Source: Pseudoduganella plicata
Lineage (GTDB): Bacteria; Pseudomonadota; Gammaproteobacteria; Burkholderiales; Burkholderiaceae_D
Assembly: GCF_004421005.1 (NCBI RefSeq)
Contig: NZ_CP038026.1
Coordinates: forward strand, 1,488,001 to 1,552,000
Direction: 5' to 3'
DNA length: 64,000 nucleotides
Below the pieces are notes generated by a model that worked only from the letters and a program-made list of their open reading frames with translations, made no database searches and was not told the origin of the DNA. Shown here piece after piece: positions 28,128 through 37,861 of this stretch (position 1 is its first letter; the number at the start of each line of letters is the position of its first letter). The position numbers and the translations under genes were made by a program.

Positions 28128-29087
28128 TTATTTGCTGTCTTTGGTGACCAGCGCAACCTTGGTTTCCACCATGCCGCCCAGCGTGGCCTGGGTCTTCTTC
28201 TCGGCCAGCGCCTTCAGCACGGCTTCGATGCCGAACACGGCCTGCTGCGAGCCGAACTGGTCGACGGTCGCCAGCACGCGGCCGTCGGCCAGCATCGGCT
28301 TGATGGCATTGATGTTGTCGTAGCCGATCACTTTCACCTTGCCCAGCTTGCCGGCCGCCTTGATGGCGGAGACGGCGCCGATGGCCATATTGTCGTTACC
28401 GCACAGGAATGCGGTGATATTCGGGTTGGCGTTCAGCATCGCGGCAGCGACGGTGTTGCCCGGCGCAATTTCCCACTGGCCGGACTGCACGCCGACCACC
28501 TTGGCGCCGGCCGCCTTCATGGCGTCCTGGAAGCCCAGGGTGCGCTGCTGCGCGTTGTACGTCGTCGAGACGCCCTCGATGATGCCGACCTGGTCGCCCG
28601 CCTTGATCTGCTTGGCCAGGAAATCGCCGGCAAGCTTGGCGCCCTTGCGGTTGTCGGGACCGACGAACGGCACCGTGATGCCCTTTTCCTTCAGCGCCGC
28701 ATCGTCCAGCTTGTTGTCGATGTTGACGACGATGATGCCGGCGTTGACCGCCTTCTTGAGTACCGGCACCAGTGCCTTCGAATCGGCCGGCGCGATCACC
28801 AGCGCATTCACCTTCGAGACGATCATCTGTTCGACCAGCTTGATCTGGGCCGACGTATCGGTCTCGTCCTTGATGCCGTTGGCCAGCAGGTCGTACTTGG
28901 CGGCGTTGGCTTTCTGGTGGGCCTTTGCGCCGTTTTCCATGGTCAGGAAGAACTCGTTGGCCAACGACTTCATCACCAGCGCGACCTTCGGCTTGGCGGC
29001 GGTCTGCGCCATGGCCGGCACGGCGGGCAGCGCGCACACGAGGGCGGCGGCGGCGATCAGTTTCAGGCGGGTACGGGCGGTGTTCAA
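28128..29087 (-). CDS. rbsB: D-ribose-binding periplasmic protein
   Basis: Periplasmic substrate-binding protein (319 residues) delivering ribose to RbsAC. The start is a TTG at 29087 with a perfect AAGGAG seven bases upstream. The signal peptide runs to about residue 27 (ending AMA). The two-lobed sugar-binding fold shows VALVMKSLANEFFLTMENGA, FVGPDNRKGAKLAGDFL, FLCGNDNMAIGAVSAI and IGYDNINAI. First gene of the rbsBACRKD operon. Confidence 0.93.
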   Translation of the reverse strand: MNTARTRLKLIAAAALVCALPAVPAMAQTAAKPKVALVMKSLANEFFLTMENGAKAHQKANAAKYDLLANGIKDETDTSAQIKLVEQMIVSKVNALVIAPADSKALVPVLKKAVNAGIIVVNIDNKLDDAALKEKGITVPFVGPDNRKGAKLAGDFLAKQIKAGDQVGIIEGVSTTYNAQQRTLGFQDAMKAAGAKVVGVQSGQWEIAPGNTVAAAMLNANPNITAFLCGNDNMAIGAVSAIKAAGKLGKVKVIGYDNINAIKPMLADGRVLATVDQFGSQQAVFGIEAVLKALAEKKTQATLGGMVETKVALVTKDSK

Positions 29088-29155
29088 GGTCGGTCTCCTT
29101 CAAGTGCAAGCACGTCTATGGGGTGCTTATCGGGAATTTATCGGAAAAACAGGCG

Positions 29156-29169
29156 CGCAAACGTTTGCG
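29156..29169. promoter_or_regulatory. Palindromic LacI-type operator for RbsR
   Basis: A perfect 14-base palindrome, CGCAAACGTTTGCG, with the central CG and flanks typical of LacI/GalR-family operators. It lies about 70 bases upstream of the rbsB start, in the 215-base region before the ribose operon, which encodes its own LacI-family repressor. The site is seen; binding by RbsR is inferred from operon context. Confidence 0.75.
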
Positions 29170-29302
29170 GATTGAATAATAGATCACGCCTGGACAATTG
29201 AAAAGGGATTTTCGGTGGAAAACCGCAGGCGCTGCCATACGCGCGGAGAGGCGTCAGGCGGCGTCGAAGATGGACCGCCGCAGGGTAGACAGAGGCGGCG
29301 GA

Positions 29303-30205
29303 TCAATCAGCGTCGATCGTTTGGCAGGCGGCAGACGCTGCGGTCCGCACCGGATTGCCGGCATCCGCACTCCACTCGAACCACCCCCCGTCGTAGACGC
29401 CGATCCGTGGCCAGCCCAGCAGCCAGGCGTAGTAAAAGGCCAGCGACGCGCGCCAGCCTGTGCCGCAATAGAACGCCGTCTCCAGGCCGGCATGAATGCC
29501 CTGCTCGCGCCACATGGCTTCGATGACGGCGGCCGGCAACATGCAACCGGCGGCGTCGTGGTAGTCGCTCATGCTGTTGACGTCGCCGTCGCGCCCCGCC
29601 CTGCCCCAGCGTGCGCCCGGGATGTCGCCGCGTGCGCTGATGTAGCTGTAGCCGGACGTGGCGCCCGTGTGCTCGCTCCACGTGCGGACGCTGGCAAGCA
29701 CGGCGTCATCGCGCGCCAGCAGTCGCCTGGCCTGTGCCATGTCGATCAGGAAGTCCGGGCGGCCAGGGAATGGCGCGCCGAATGCGCTTACAGGGACCGG
29801 CGCCTCGCCGGGACCGGCGGTCACCGGATGACCGTCGGCACACCAGCGCGCAAAGCCGCCGTCGAGCAGGCGCACGTCGGTCACGCCCGCGTACAGCATC
29901 AGGTGGGCCGCGCGGGCCGCGGCCAGCGTGTTGCGGCCGTACAGGATGACGGTGGTGTCGTGCCGGATGCCGAGGCGCAGCAGCACCGCCAGCAGGGCCT
30001 CGTCGGATACCTTGTTGAACAGTGGCGGCGCTTCGAGCTCGCGCGTGTCGAGGTGGATCGCTGTTGGAATATGGGCGGCGAGGTATTGTGCGCGACCGTC
30101 GCATCCTACTTCGATGATGCGCGCGTCCGCCCCCTGCCGCGCCAGACACGCAGGCGCCACCAGCTGGTGCGGCCGGGTCAGGCGCGAAGGCGGGGATGCG
30201 GGCAT
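29303..30205 (-). CDS. sseA: Thiosulfate / 3-mercaptopyruvate sulfurtransferase (two rhodanese domains)
   Basis: Sulfurtransferase of 300 residues that moves sulfane sulfur from thiosulfate or 3-mercaptopyruvate to thiol acceptors or cyanide. Two rhodanese folds: the inactive N-terminal one (about 12-130, with LYGRNTLAAARAAHLML in place of the Cys loop) and the catalytic C-terminal one with Cys247 in YCGTGWRAS. The loop CGTGWR favours mercaptopyruvate or an intermediate specificity; CRKGVT would mark a thiosulfate enzyme. The ATG at 30205 is chosen since the extension upstream runs into the tRNA terminator. The gene lies just downstream of the tRNA cluster. Confidence 0.85.
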   Translation of the reverse strand: MPASPPSRLTRPHQLVAPACLARQGADARIIEVGCDGRAQYLAAHIPTAIHLDTRELEAPPLFNKVSDEALLAVLLRLGIRHDTTVILYGRNTLAAARAAHLMLYAGVTDVRLLDGGFARWCADGHPVTAGPGEAPVPVSAFGAPFPGRPDFLIDMAQARRLLARDDAVLASVRTWSEHTGATSGYSYISARGDIPGARWGRAGRDGDVNSMSDYHDAAGCMLPAAVIEAMWREQGIHAGLETAFYCGTGWRASLAFYYAWLLGWPRIGVYDGGWFEWSADAGNPVRTAASAACQTIDAD

Positions 30206-30234
30206 GCGGCGCTTTCGATAAGGAATCAAAATGC

Positions 30235-30265
30235 AAAAAGGGCAGCCACATCGGCTGCCCTTTTT
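30235..30265. terminator. Bidirectional intrinsic terminator after the tRNA cluster
   Basis: An 8-base-pair stem (GGGCAGCC 30240-30247 with GGCTGCCC 30253-30260), a 5-base loop, five A on the left and five T on the right, so it can end transcripts on both strands. It lies directly after the last tRNA-Gly on the minus strand and upstream of the sulfurtransferase gene. Confidence 0.88.
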
Positions 30266-30271
30266 CAATAC

Positions 30272-30347
30272 TGGAGCGGGAGAAGAGTCTCGAACTCTCG
30301 ACCTCAACCTTGGCAAGGTTGCGCTCTACCAACTGAGCTACTCCCGC
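30272..30347 (-). tRNA. tRNA-Gly (GCC)
   Basis: 76-base cloverleaf with encoded CCA. The acceptor GCGGGAG pairs with CTCCCGC, the D-arm has AGCTCAGTTGGTAGAGC, the anticodon loop reads TTGCCAA (anticodon GCC), and the T-loop is GTTCGAGAC. Identical to the three other copies in this cluster. Last gene of the tRNA transcript, followed by the terminator. Confidence 0.97.
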
Positions 30348-30383
30348 ATGGAGCTTTTACTGCTGCTTTTACTGCGATAACCT

Positions 30384-30457
30384 TGGAGGCGAGGACGGGA
30401 GTCGAACCCGTCTAGACGGCTTTGCAGGCCGCTGCATAACCGCTTTGCTACCTCGCC
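30384..30457 (-). tRNA. tRNA-Cys (GCA)
   Basis: 74-base cloverleaf with encoded CCA. The acceptor GGCGAGG pairs with CCTCGCC; the anticodon loop CTGCAAA gives anticodon GCA; the T-arm has GGGTTCGACTCCC. It lies between the third and fourth tRNA-Gly copies of the cluster in transcription order. Confidence 0.96.
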
Positions 30458-30516
30458 TGAGGAAACTTTTACTACGCAAGCCCCAGCGCGGTTAACCGCT
30501 GCGACCTTCTCAATTC

Positions 30517-30592
30517 TGGAGCGGGAGAAGAGTCTCGAACTCTCGACCTCAACCTTGGCAAGGTTGCGCTCTACCAACTGAGCTACTCCCGC
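30517..30592 (-). tRNA. tRNA-Gly (GCC)
   Basis: Identical in all 76 bases, including CCA, to the copies at 30272, 30633 and 30782. Anticodon GCC. Third tRNA in transcription order. Confidence 0.97.
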
Positions 30593-30632
30593 TTGGAGTG
30601 GTATTACTTTTTTGCTGCCCCGGTCTTTCGAC

Positions 30633-30708
30633 TGGAGCGGGAGAAGAGTCTCGAACTCTCGACCTCAACCTTGGCAAGGTTGCGCTCTACCAACTGAGCT
30701 ACTCCCGC
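30633..30708 (-). tRNA. tRNA-Gly (GCC)
   Basis: Identical 76-base copy with encoded CCA and anticodon GCC. Second tRNA in transcription order. Confidence 0.97.
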
Positions 30709-30781
30709 ATTTCAGGAACCGCATTATCGCAGAATCATCATCAGATGCCCAGCGAATTGTTGACACTTTGCTCGCAAAAAC

Positions 30782-30857
30782 TGGAGCGGGAGAAGAGTCT
30801 CGAACTCTCGACCTCAACCTTGGCAAGGTTGCGCTCTACCAACTGAGCTACTCCCGC
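30782..30857 (-). tRNA. tRNA-Gly (GCC)
   Basis: Identical 76-base copy with encoded CCA and anticodon GCC. First tRNA behind the promoter at 30909-30936. Confidence 0.97.
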
Positions 30858-30908
30858 ATTACTTTCGACTACCGTTTTTTGCTGCGTTGTCATCAACAAC
30901 AGGCCAGC

Positions 30909-30936
30909 ATTATAGAGCATGGAATCGCACTGTCAA
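30909..30936 (-). promoter_or_regulatory. Consensus sigma-70 promoter of the tRNA cluster
   Basis: On the minus strand TTGACA (30936-30931), a 16-base spacer and TATAAT (30914-30909), both hexamers perfect. The predicted transcription start is about 45 bases before the first tRNA-Gly. It lies between the pgsA stop and the tRNA genes, so the cluster has its own strong promoter. Confidence 0.88.
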
Positions 30937-30960
30937 GGGCAACATTGCATTCAGTTCAGC

Positions 30961-31545
30961 TCAGTTCAGCGTCCCCGCCTTTTCCTTGATCAGCGGCCAC
31001 GCCTTCTTCAGGTAGTACAGCATCGACCAGACCGTCAGCACGCTTGCCAGCCACAGCAGCTTCTCGCCCCAGTAGCGCGTGTCGATCGCGCCCAGCACGA
31101 CGTCGTAATACAGCAGCGCGGGAATGGCCGTCATCTGCGCTGCCGTCTTGATCTTGCCGATGGAGTTGACGGCCACGGACTTCGACGCGCCCAGCTGCGC
31201 CATCCATTCGCGCAGCGCGGAAATCGTGATCTCGCGGCCGATGATGATAAAGGCGAGGATGGCATTGCAGCGGTCCAGCTGCACCAGCACGAGCAGCGCA
31301 CCGGCTACCATCAGCTTGTCCGCGACGGGATCGAGGAAGGCGCCGAACGCCGACGTCTGGTTCCAGCGGCGGGCCAGGAAGCCGTCGAACCAGTCCGTTA
31401 TGGCGGCAACAATGAACACGAGGGTGGCCGCCAGGTTGCGGTCCTCCAGCGGGAGCCAGCCGGGCGGGAGATAGAACACACCCACGACCAGGGGAATGAG
31501 CGCGACGCGCAACCAGGTCAGCAGGATCGGGATATTGAAGGGCAT
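30961..31545 (-). CDS. pgsA: CDP-diacylglycerol-glycerol-3-phosphate 3-phosphatidyltransferase
   Basis: Inner-membrane enzyme (194 residues) making phosphatidylglycerol phosphate from CDP-diacylglycerol and glycerol 3-phosphate. The CDP-alcohol phosphotransferase motif is complete (TDWFDGFLARRWNQ, then GAFLDPVADK, near residues 50-77). Four or more hydrophobic segments follow. N-terminus PFNIPILLTWLRVALIPLVV is typical. Located 100 bases after uvrC on the same strand, a common Burkholderiales pairing. Confidence 0.93.
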   Translation of the reverse strand: MPFNIPILLTWLRVALIPLVVGVFYLPPGWLPLEDRNLAATLVFIVAAITDWFDGFLARRWNQTSAFGAFLDPVADKLMVAGALLVLVQLDRCNAILAFIIIGREITISALREWMAQLGASKSVAVNSIGKIKTAAQMTAIPALLYYDVVLGAIDTRYWGEKLLWLASVLTVWSMLYYLKKAWPLIKEKAGTLN

Positions 31546-31645
31546 AGAGGCGGCGGGCTTGTGAAATTTTAATAATGCGCCGCTAGTCTACCCTGTGGCT
31601 GCCCCTAATGCCAGCAAGCACGATTCGTTAGAGCTATTAAAATGC

Positions 31646-33508
31646 TCAGTGCAGCCGCCGGTAGATCTCTTCGGCCAGCTTGCCGGAGATGCCCTCCACC
31701 GACATCAGGTCCTCGACGCTGGCATTGACAACGCCACGCAGCCCGCCAAAACGCGCCAGCAGGCGCTGGCGGCGCTTGGCGCCGATGCCTTCGATCTCTT
31801 CCAGCTGTGACGTCTGGCGCGCCTTGGCCCGCTTGGCGCGCATGCCCGTGATGGCGAAGCGGTGCGCCTCGTCGCGGATCATCGCCACCAGCATCAGCGC
31901 GGCCGATTCCTTGCCCAGCTCCTGCGGCGCGCGGCCATCCACGAAGATCAGCGTCTCCAGGCCCACGCGGCGGCCCTCGCCCTTCGCCACGCCGACGATC
32001 AGGCCGATGTCCAGCCCGAGCTCGACGAACACCTGGCGCGCCATCTCGACCTGCCCCTTGCCGCCGTCGATCAGCACGATGTCCGGCATGACGCCGTCGC
32101 CGTTCGCCACCTTTTCGTAGCGGCGCATCAGCACCTGGCGCATGGCGGCGTAATCGTCGCCAGGCGTGATGTCGTTGATGTTGTAGCGGCGGTACTCGCC
32201 GTTCTGCATCGCGTGGTGGTGGAACACGACGCAGGATGCCTGGGTCGCCTCGCCCATTGTGTGGCTGATGTCGAAGCACTCGACCCGCAACGCGTCCATG
32301 TCCTCGCACTCGATGCCCAGCGCATCGACCAGCGCGCGCGTGCGCGACTGCTGCGAGCCCTGCTCCGACAGCAGGCGGGCCAGCGAGATCTCCGCGCCCT
32401 TCTGCGCCAGCTCCAGCCACTGGCGGCGCTGCCCCTGCGGCTGGAACAGCAGGTTGATGCGGTGGCCGCACTGCTCCTGCAGCGCGATCATCAGCTCCGG
32501 CTGGTCGAATTCGATGTTCAGGATCAGCACGCCGGGGATCGTCTTCTCCGTGTAATGCTGGACGAGGAAGGCGGCCAGCACTTCGACCTCGATGGCCCGC
32601 TCGGCCACGCTCTCCGCATCGGTCACATGGGTCGGGAAGTAGGCGCGGTCGCCCAGGTGGCGGCCACCCCGTACCATTGCCAGGTTGACGCACGCGCGCC
32701 CGCCCTGCACCACCACGGCGATGATGTCGACGTCGGCGTCGCCCGTGGTTTCCATGCTTTGCTGGTGCAGCACCTTCGACAGCGCCTGGATCTGGTTGCG
32801 CACGCCGGCGGCCTGCTCGAACTTCAGGTCCATCGCGAAGCCGTGCATCTTCTGCTCCAGCTCCTCCATGACCTCGTTGGTGCGGCCGCGCAGAAAGCGC
32901 GCGGCGTTGTTCACGTCCGTGCGGTACTCGTCGACGCCGATGGCATCCACGCACGGGGCGCTGCAGCGGCCGATCTGGTTCAGGAGGCACGGACGCGTGC
33001 GGTTCTGATAGACGCTATCCTCGCACGTGCGCAGGCGGAAGACGCGCTGCAGGATCTGCATCGATTCCTTGACGGCCCACGCCGACGGGAACGGACCGAA
33101 ATACTGGTTCTTCTTGTCCACCGCGCCGCGGTAGTACGCCATGCGCGGAAACTCGTCGCCCGTCAACTTCAGGTACGGATACGATTTATCGTCGCGGAAC
33201 AGGATATTGAAGCGCGGCTGCAGCGACTTGATCAGGTTGTTTTCCAGGATCAGCGCTTCGGCCTCGCTGTGCGTGACCGTCGTCTCCAGGCGGGCGATGC
33301 GCTCCACCATCATGGCGATGCGCGGGCTGGAATGGTTCTTCTGGAAGTAGCTGGAGACCCGCTTTTTGAGGTCGCGCGCCTTGCCGACGTAGAGGACCTT
33401 GTCCTCGGCGTCGAAGTAGCGGTACACGCCCGGCAGGTTCGGGAGCTTCGCCACGGTGGCGAGCACCTGCTCGCGTGCCGTGACGGTCGGTTGCATCGGT
33501 TCTGTCAT
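31646..33508 (-). CDS. uvrC: Excinuclease ABC subunit C
   Basis: UvrC (620 residues) makes the dual incision in nucleotide excision repair with UvrAB. N-terminal GIY-YIG nuclease ([27 protein letters not shown]), then the Cys-containing block around residues 160-185, a UVR motif near 210, the C-terminal RNase H-like nuclease domain ([20 protein letters not shown], then [12 protein letters not shown]) and helix-hairpin-helix pairs at the end. The start overlaps the acpS stop by four bases. Confidence 0.95.
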   Translation of the reverse strand: MTEPMQPTVTAREQVLATVAKLPNLPGVYRYFDAEDKVLYVGKARDLKKRVSSYFQKNHSSPRIAMMVERIARLETTVTHSEAEALILENNLIKSLQPRFNILFRDDKSYPYLKLTGDEFPRMAYYRGAVDKKNQYFGPFPSAWAVKESMQILQRVFRLRTCEDSVYQNRTRPCLLNQIGRCSAPCVDAIGVDEYRTDVNNAARFLRGRTNEVMEELEQKMHGFAMDLKFEQAAGVRNQIQALSKVLHQQSMETTGDADVDIIAVVVQGGRACVNLAMVRGGRHLGDRAYFPTHVTDAESVAERAIEVEVLAAFLVQHYTEKTIPGVLILNIEFDQPELMIALQEQCGHRINLLFQPQGQRRQWLELAQKGAEISLARLLSEQGSQQSRTRALVDALGIECEDMDALRVECFDISHTMGEATQASCVVFHHHAMQNGEYRRYNINDITPGDDYAAMRQVLMRRYEKVANGDGVMPDIVLIDGGKGQVEMARQVFVELGLDIGLIVGVAKGEGRRVGLETLIFVDGRAPQELGKESAALMLVAMIRDEAHRFAITGMRAKRAKARQTSQLEEIEGIGAKRRQRLLARFGGLRGVVNASVEDLMSVEGISGKLAEEIYRRLH

Positions 33509-33903
33509 TCGCTTTGCCGTTCCACGATCGCGAACGCGACCGCGTAATCCTCTTCATCGCTGACGGAGACCTGGGCCGTCAGCCGGTTCGCTTCCATATA
33601 ATCCCTCAACGCCCCGTCCCAGACAAACGCGGGCTTGCCATTGTCGGCATTGAGCAGCTGGGCCGCCGGCCATGTCATCGGCGCGCGCAGGCCGATGCCC
33701 AGGGCTTTCGACAGCGCCTCCTTGGCCGCGAAGCGCGTCGCCACGTAGCGCACCCCGCGCTGCGGATGCCCCTCGCAACGGGCGCGATACACCTCCATCT
33801 CGCGCGGCCCCAGGATCTTCTGCGCGAAGCGTTCGCCGTGCCGCCCCAGCGCCTGCGCGATGCGGCCGATCTTGCAGATGTCCGTGCCGACGCCGTGGAT
33901 CAT
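33505..33903 (-). CDS. acpS: Holo-[acyl-carrier-protein] synthase
   Basis: 4'-phosphopantetheinyl transferase (132 residues) that activates ACP using coenzyme A. Motifs [12 protein letters not shown] (metal-binding Asp8) and [13 protein letters not shown] (metal-binding Glu) are both present. It overlaps pdxJ upstream and uvrC downstream by ATGA, so the three are translationally coupled. Its substrate acpP is encoded at 46 kb in this window. Confidence 0.94.
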   Translation of the reverse strand: MIHGVGTDICKIGRIAQALGRHGERFAQKILGPREMEVYRARCEGHPQRGVRYVATRFAAKEALSKALGIGLRAPMTWPAAQLLNADNGKPAFVWDGALRDYMEANRLTAQVSVSDEEDYAVAFAIVERQSE

Positions 33904-34658
33904 CGCGCTCCGAGCCGCGTCGCCACCATGATGGCCTTCATTTCACGCACGGCATTCTCCCAGCCGACGAACACGGCATGGCCGACGATGGCGTGGCCGA
34001 TGTTGAGCTCCGCGATGTCGGGAATCGCCGCGATGGCCTGCACGTTCGTGTAGTGCAGGCCGTGGCCGGCGTTCACCTTCAGCCCGTGCTGCACGCCCCA
34101 GCGCACGCCGCGTTTGACGCGCTCCAGTTCTTCCAGCTGCACGTCGCCTGCGGCATCGGCATAGGCGCCCGTGTGCAGTTCGATGACGGGCGCGCCCACG
34201 TCGGCCGCGGCGGCGATCTGCGCCTCGTCGGCATCGATGAACAGGCTGACGCGAATGCCTTCGCCCTGCAACTGCTTCACCGCCTTCGAGACCTCGGCAT
34301 GGAAGCGCACGACGTCGAGCCCCCCTTCCGTCGTGATCTCCGTGCGCTTCTCCGGCACCAGGCAGACATCGGCCGGGCGGATGCGGCAGGCGAAATCGAT
34401 CATCTCCTGCGTCACGGCCGCTTCCAGGTTCATGCGCGTCATCAGCTGGGGCGCGAGCGCAATCACGTCGGCATCCTTGATGTGGCGGCGGTCTTCGCGC
34501 AGGTGCAGCGTGATGCAGTCCGCGCCGGCCTGCTCGGCCAGCAGCGCGGCGCGGATCGGGTCGGGATAGGCCGTGCCGCGCGCATTGCGCAAGGTGGCGA
34601 CGTGGTCGATGTTGACGCCCAGGTCGATGACGGGGCCGGCGGGATGGAGGAAGCTCAT
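33900..34658 (-). CDS. pdxJ: Pyridoxine 5'-phosphate synthase
   Basis: Enzyme (252 residues) condensing 1-deoxyxylulose 5-phosphate with 3-amino-2-oxopropyl phosphate to pyridoxine 5'-phosphate. N-terminal [16 protein letters not shown] carries the conserved catalytic residues; [29 protein letters not shown] and the C-terminal [25 protein letters not shown] are all typical. The ATG at 34658 fits the family N-terminus. It lies 11 bases after recO and overlaps acpS. Confidence 0.95.
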   Translation of the reverse strand: MSFLHPAGPVIDLGVNIDHVATLRNARGTAYPDPIRAALLAEQAGADCITLHLREDRRHIKDADVIALAPQLMTRMNLEAAVTQEMIDFACRIRPADVCLVPEKRTEITTEGGLDVVRFHAEVSKAVKQLQGEGIRVSLFIDADEAQIAAAADVGAPVIELHTGAYADAAGDVQLEELERVKRGVRWGVQHGLKVNAGHGLHYTNVQAIAAIPDIAELNIGHAIVGHAVFVGWENAVREMKAIMVATRLGAR

Positions 34659-34669
34659 ATTGTTGTTTT

Positions 34670-35749
34670 CTACAGTTGCATGAGGTCGATGAGAATCTGG
34701 CGGGTGTTCAGCGGCGCACCGTTCAGGTGGTGCGCCAGCAGGTAGCGCATCAGCTGCTTGCTCTGGGCCTGCGTGGCGGGGTCCTGGTAATCCTCGCGCT
34801 CCATGTCGAGCAGCGTCTTGCCGGACACGCGTGGCGCCGTGTCGTCCGCCAGCACGGGGCGCGGCCCCCGCTCGGGCTCCACCACGTACTGTACATCGGC
34901 CAGCACTTTCGCGCGCGTCGTCGTGCACCGCGTCAGGTCGGCAGCGACGCCTGTCTCCCTAAGTAAGGCCGTTTCGAATTTGCGCAAGACGATGGGGGGC
35001 GATTCGTTGTGCGCCAGCTGGTTCAGCGTTGCCACGTAATGGTTGAACAGCGCGGGATGGGCATCGTCGCGCGCCAGCAGTTTGACGAGCAGCTCGTTCA
35101 GGTAGAAGCCGCACAGCAGCGCCGTCTTCTCCAGCGGCAGCATGCCGCCGACCCAGTCGGCATCGGTCAGTGTGCGCAGCTCGTTCTTGCCGGTCCATCC
35201 GGCGGACAGCGGCTGGAACGTCTGCAGCACGCCGCGCAACTGCGAGTGCGGCCGCTTGGCGCCCTTGGCGATCAGCGCCACGCGGCCGAAGTCGCGCGTC
35301 ATCAGTTCGACGATGAGGCTGGTTTCCTTGTACGGGTAGCTGTGCAGCACGAAGGCCGGCTGGCCATGCACGCGGGTGCCAACGGTGCGGGGTGGCGGGC
35401 GCTTGCGAATGGCCGGTGGCGGCGCTACGGCCGGGGCCGTGACAACCTCGGGGGCGACTTCGGGGTTTCGGGGAGCATCGCTCCTCGCCAAGGTCGCGGG
35501 CAATGGCATGAATGCCATGCCCTGCCCAGGCACGAAAACTGTCACGGGCTGGGCCGTGACAGCGTAAGGTACCGACTGCTCGCGCACCCCGAGTGCTGAG
35601 CTCGTGCTTACAACAGGGTCAGACCCCGACACGGACACAAGCTCAGTAACGGCCGTTCCTTCTTTAGTCGAGCCCGTGACAGTTTTCGTGCCTGACCCCG
35701 ATGTTGTCACGGACTCGGCAGTGGCGGCCGGTGGGCGGCGTTTCGCCAT
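34670..35749 (-). CDS. recO: DNA repair protein RecO with repeat-derived N-terminal extension
   Basis: RecO (359 residues) works with RecFR to load RecA on gapped DNA. The family core starts near residue 125 ([30 protein letters not shown], an OB fold) and continues through the helical domain to the stop, about the usual 230-240 residues. The first 125 residues are an addition: [10 protein letters not shown], a Ser/Thr/Val-rich stretch (about 19-75) encoded by a DNA segment flanked by a perfect 24-base inverted repeat, then a Pro/Arg-rich linker. The ATG at 35749 lies four bases after the era stop. Translation could also begin inside, for example at Met78 or Met81. Confidence 0.88.
   Translation of the reverse strand: MAKRRPPAATAESVTTSGSGTKTVTGSTKEGTAVTELVSVSGSDPVVSTSSALGVREQSVPYAVTAQPVTVFVPGQGMAFMPLPATLARSDAPRNPEVAPEVVTAPAVAPPPAIRKRPPPRTVGTRVHGQPAFVLHSYPYKETSLIVELMTRDFGRVALIAKGAKRPHSQLRGVLQTFQPLSAGWTGKNELRTLTDADWVGGMLPLEKTALLCGFYLNELLVKLLARDDAHPALFNHYVATLNQLAHNESPPIVLRKFETALLRETGVAADLTRCTTTRAKVLADVQYVVEPERGPRPVLADDTAPRVSGKTLLDMEREDYQDPATQAQSKQLMRYLLAHHLNGAPLNTRQILIDLMQL
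35527..35694. repeat. Inverted-repeat element inserted in frame within recO
   Basis: A perfect 24-base inverted repeat (35527-35550 against 35671-35694) brackets 120 bases; the whole is 168 bases, exactly 56 codons. The interior is less G+C-rich than its surroundings and holds a further near-palindrome, GGGTCAGACCCC, at 35616-35627. No transposase is encoded, so it looks like a small non-autonomous (MITE- or REP-like) element. It lies wholly in the non-conserved N-terminal region of RecO and keeps the frame open. Confidence 0.75.
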
Positions 35750-35753
35750 GGGT

Positions 35754-36653
<900 letters not shown>

Positions 36654-36666
36654 GATTGAATCTCGG

Positions 36667-37454
36667 TTATTTGTTGGCGAGCTTGGTTTCCGCCGGGTCG
36701 TTCTGGACCGTGGCGATGCCCGCCAGCTTCAACTGGGCGGCGCGGGGCTTGGTCTTGCGTGGCGTGGCGGCGGGCGCTCGCAGCAGCGCCTGCTCGGCCA
36801 CTTCCAGCGCCAGCTTGGCTGCGGCCTGTTCGCCGGCACGGCGGCTGCCGCCCCGGCCGTAGACCTGGATGCCCAGCTTGGGCACCAGGCATTCGATTTC
36901 GAACTCCTGGCTGTGCGCCGCGCCATGGGTGGCAACGACGTTGTACAGCGGGAGGGAAATTTTTTTGCTTTGCAGGAATTCCTGCAACAAGGTCTTGGCA
37001 TCCTTGCCCAACGTCCGCGGATCGACCGAGTCCAGGATGGGGATGTAGAACGAGCGCACCACCTTGGCCGCCGCATCGAAGCCGGCATCGAGGAAGATCG
37101 CGCCCAGCAGTGCTTCCAGCGTATCGGCCAGGATCGACGGCCGGCGGAACCCCCCGACTTCAGCTCGCCCTCGCCCAGCCGCAGGAACTGCGACAGCTCG
37201 AGCTTCTGGGCGATCTCGAACAGCGACTGTTGCTTGACGAGGTTGGCGCGCAGGCGCGACAAATCGCCTTCGTCGATGGTGTTGTACCGTTCGTACAGGA
37301 TCGATGCCACGGCGCAGTTCAGGATCGAGTCGCCGAGGAATTCCAGGCGTTCGTTATGCAGACTGCTGTGGCTGCGATGCGTCAAGGCCTGCTGGAGCAA
37401 TCCCGCATCCTGGAACGAGTGGCCTAGCCGAGTCTGCAATAACTGTAAATTCAT
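36667..37454 (-). CDS. rnc: Ribonuclease III, frameshifted in this sequence
   Basis: Double-strand-specific RNase that processes rRNA precursors. The N-terminal catalytic domain shows the signature [11 protein letters not shown]; after GEGELKSGG the frame breaks at a run of six C on the plus strand (37150-37155). One more base continues as [27 protein letters not shown], then a double-stranded-RNA-binding domain ([38 protein letters not shown]) to the stop at 36667, about 262 residues. Start ATG at 37454. RNase III is highly conserved and the neighbours are intact, so a missing base in the assembly is the best explanation. Confidence 0.88.
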
Positions 37455-37471
37455 CGTTGAGTTGTTTCCTG

Positions 37472-37858
37472 TCATTCCGCCCGCGCCGCGGGTACGTTCC
37501 TGGCGGTCGAGCCGCTGTATTCCAGCAGCAGGCTGGCCGGGCCGACCAGGTGGATCTTGCGGTCATACGCAAACGATACCTGCTGTTCGCCGTCAATGCG
37601 CTCGACCGTCAGGTCGCGGCCCGCGATGGACGTGATGTAGTTGGCCTCCGCGCTGCGATCGAACGACGCGCGGACTTCCTGTGGCGTGCTGCCCGCCGCT
37701 TTCGCCTTGACGATGGCGCTGGAGACGGCCCGATACTCCGCATATGCCGGCAGGATACGCATCGCCAGCAGGCCGGCGATGCCAAGGACCACCAGCGCCG
37801 CGATCAGTCCCGTCAGCGAGATGCCACGCTGCCTGTTGCGAAGGATCGGCATCGCCAC
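37472..37858 (-). CDS. DUF4845 membrane protein
   Basis: Small protein (128 residues) with one transmembrane segment near residues 12-34 ([22 protein letters not shown]) preceded by basic residues, and a soluble C-terminal part outside. DUF4845 proteins regularly lie between lepB and rnc in beta- and gamma-proteobacteria; their function is unknown. It follows lepB by three bases. Confidence 0.85.
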   Translation of the reverse strand: MAMPILRNRQRGISLTGLIAALVVLGIAGLLAMRILPAYAEYRAVSSAIVKAKAAGSTPQEVRASFDRSAEANYITSIAGRDLTVERIDGEQQVSFAYDRKIHLVGPASLLLEYSGSTARNVPAARAE

Positions 37859-37861
37859 TCC

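Noticed and set aside
30272-30857. CRISPR-like direct repeats
   Set aside because: The 76-base repeated units fold as tRNA-Gly with anticodon GCC and encoded CCA.
36667-37454. Programmed frameshift in rnc
   Set aside because: There is no slippery heptamer with a downstream structure, and a C6 run needing one extra base is better explained as a sequencing deletion, as in two other genes nearby.
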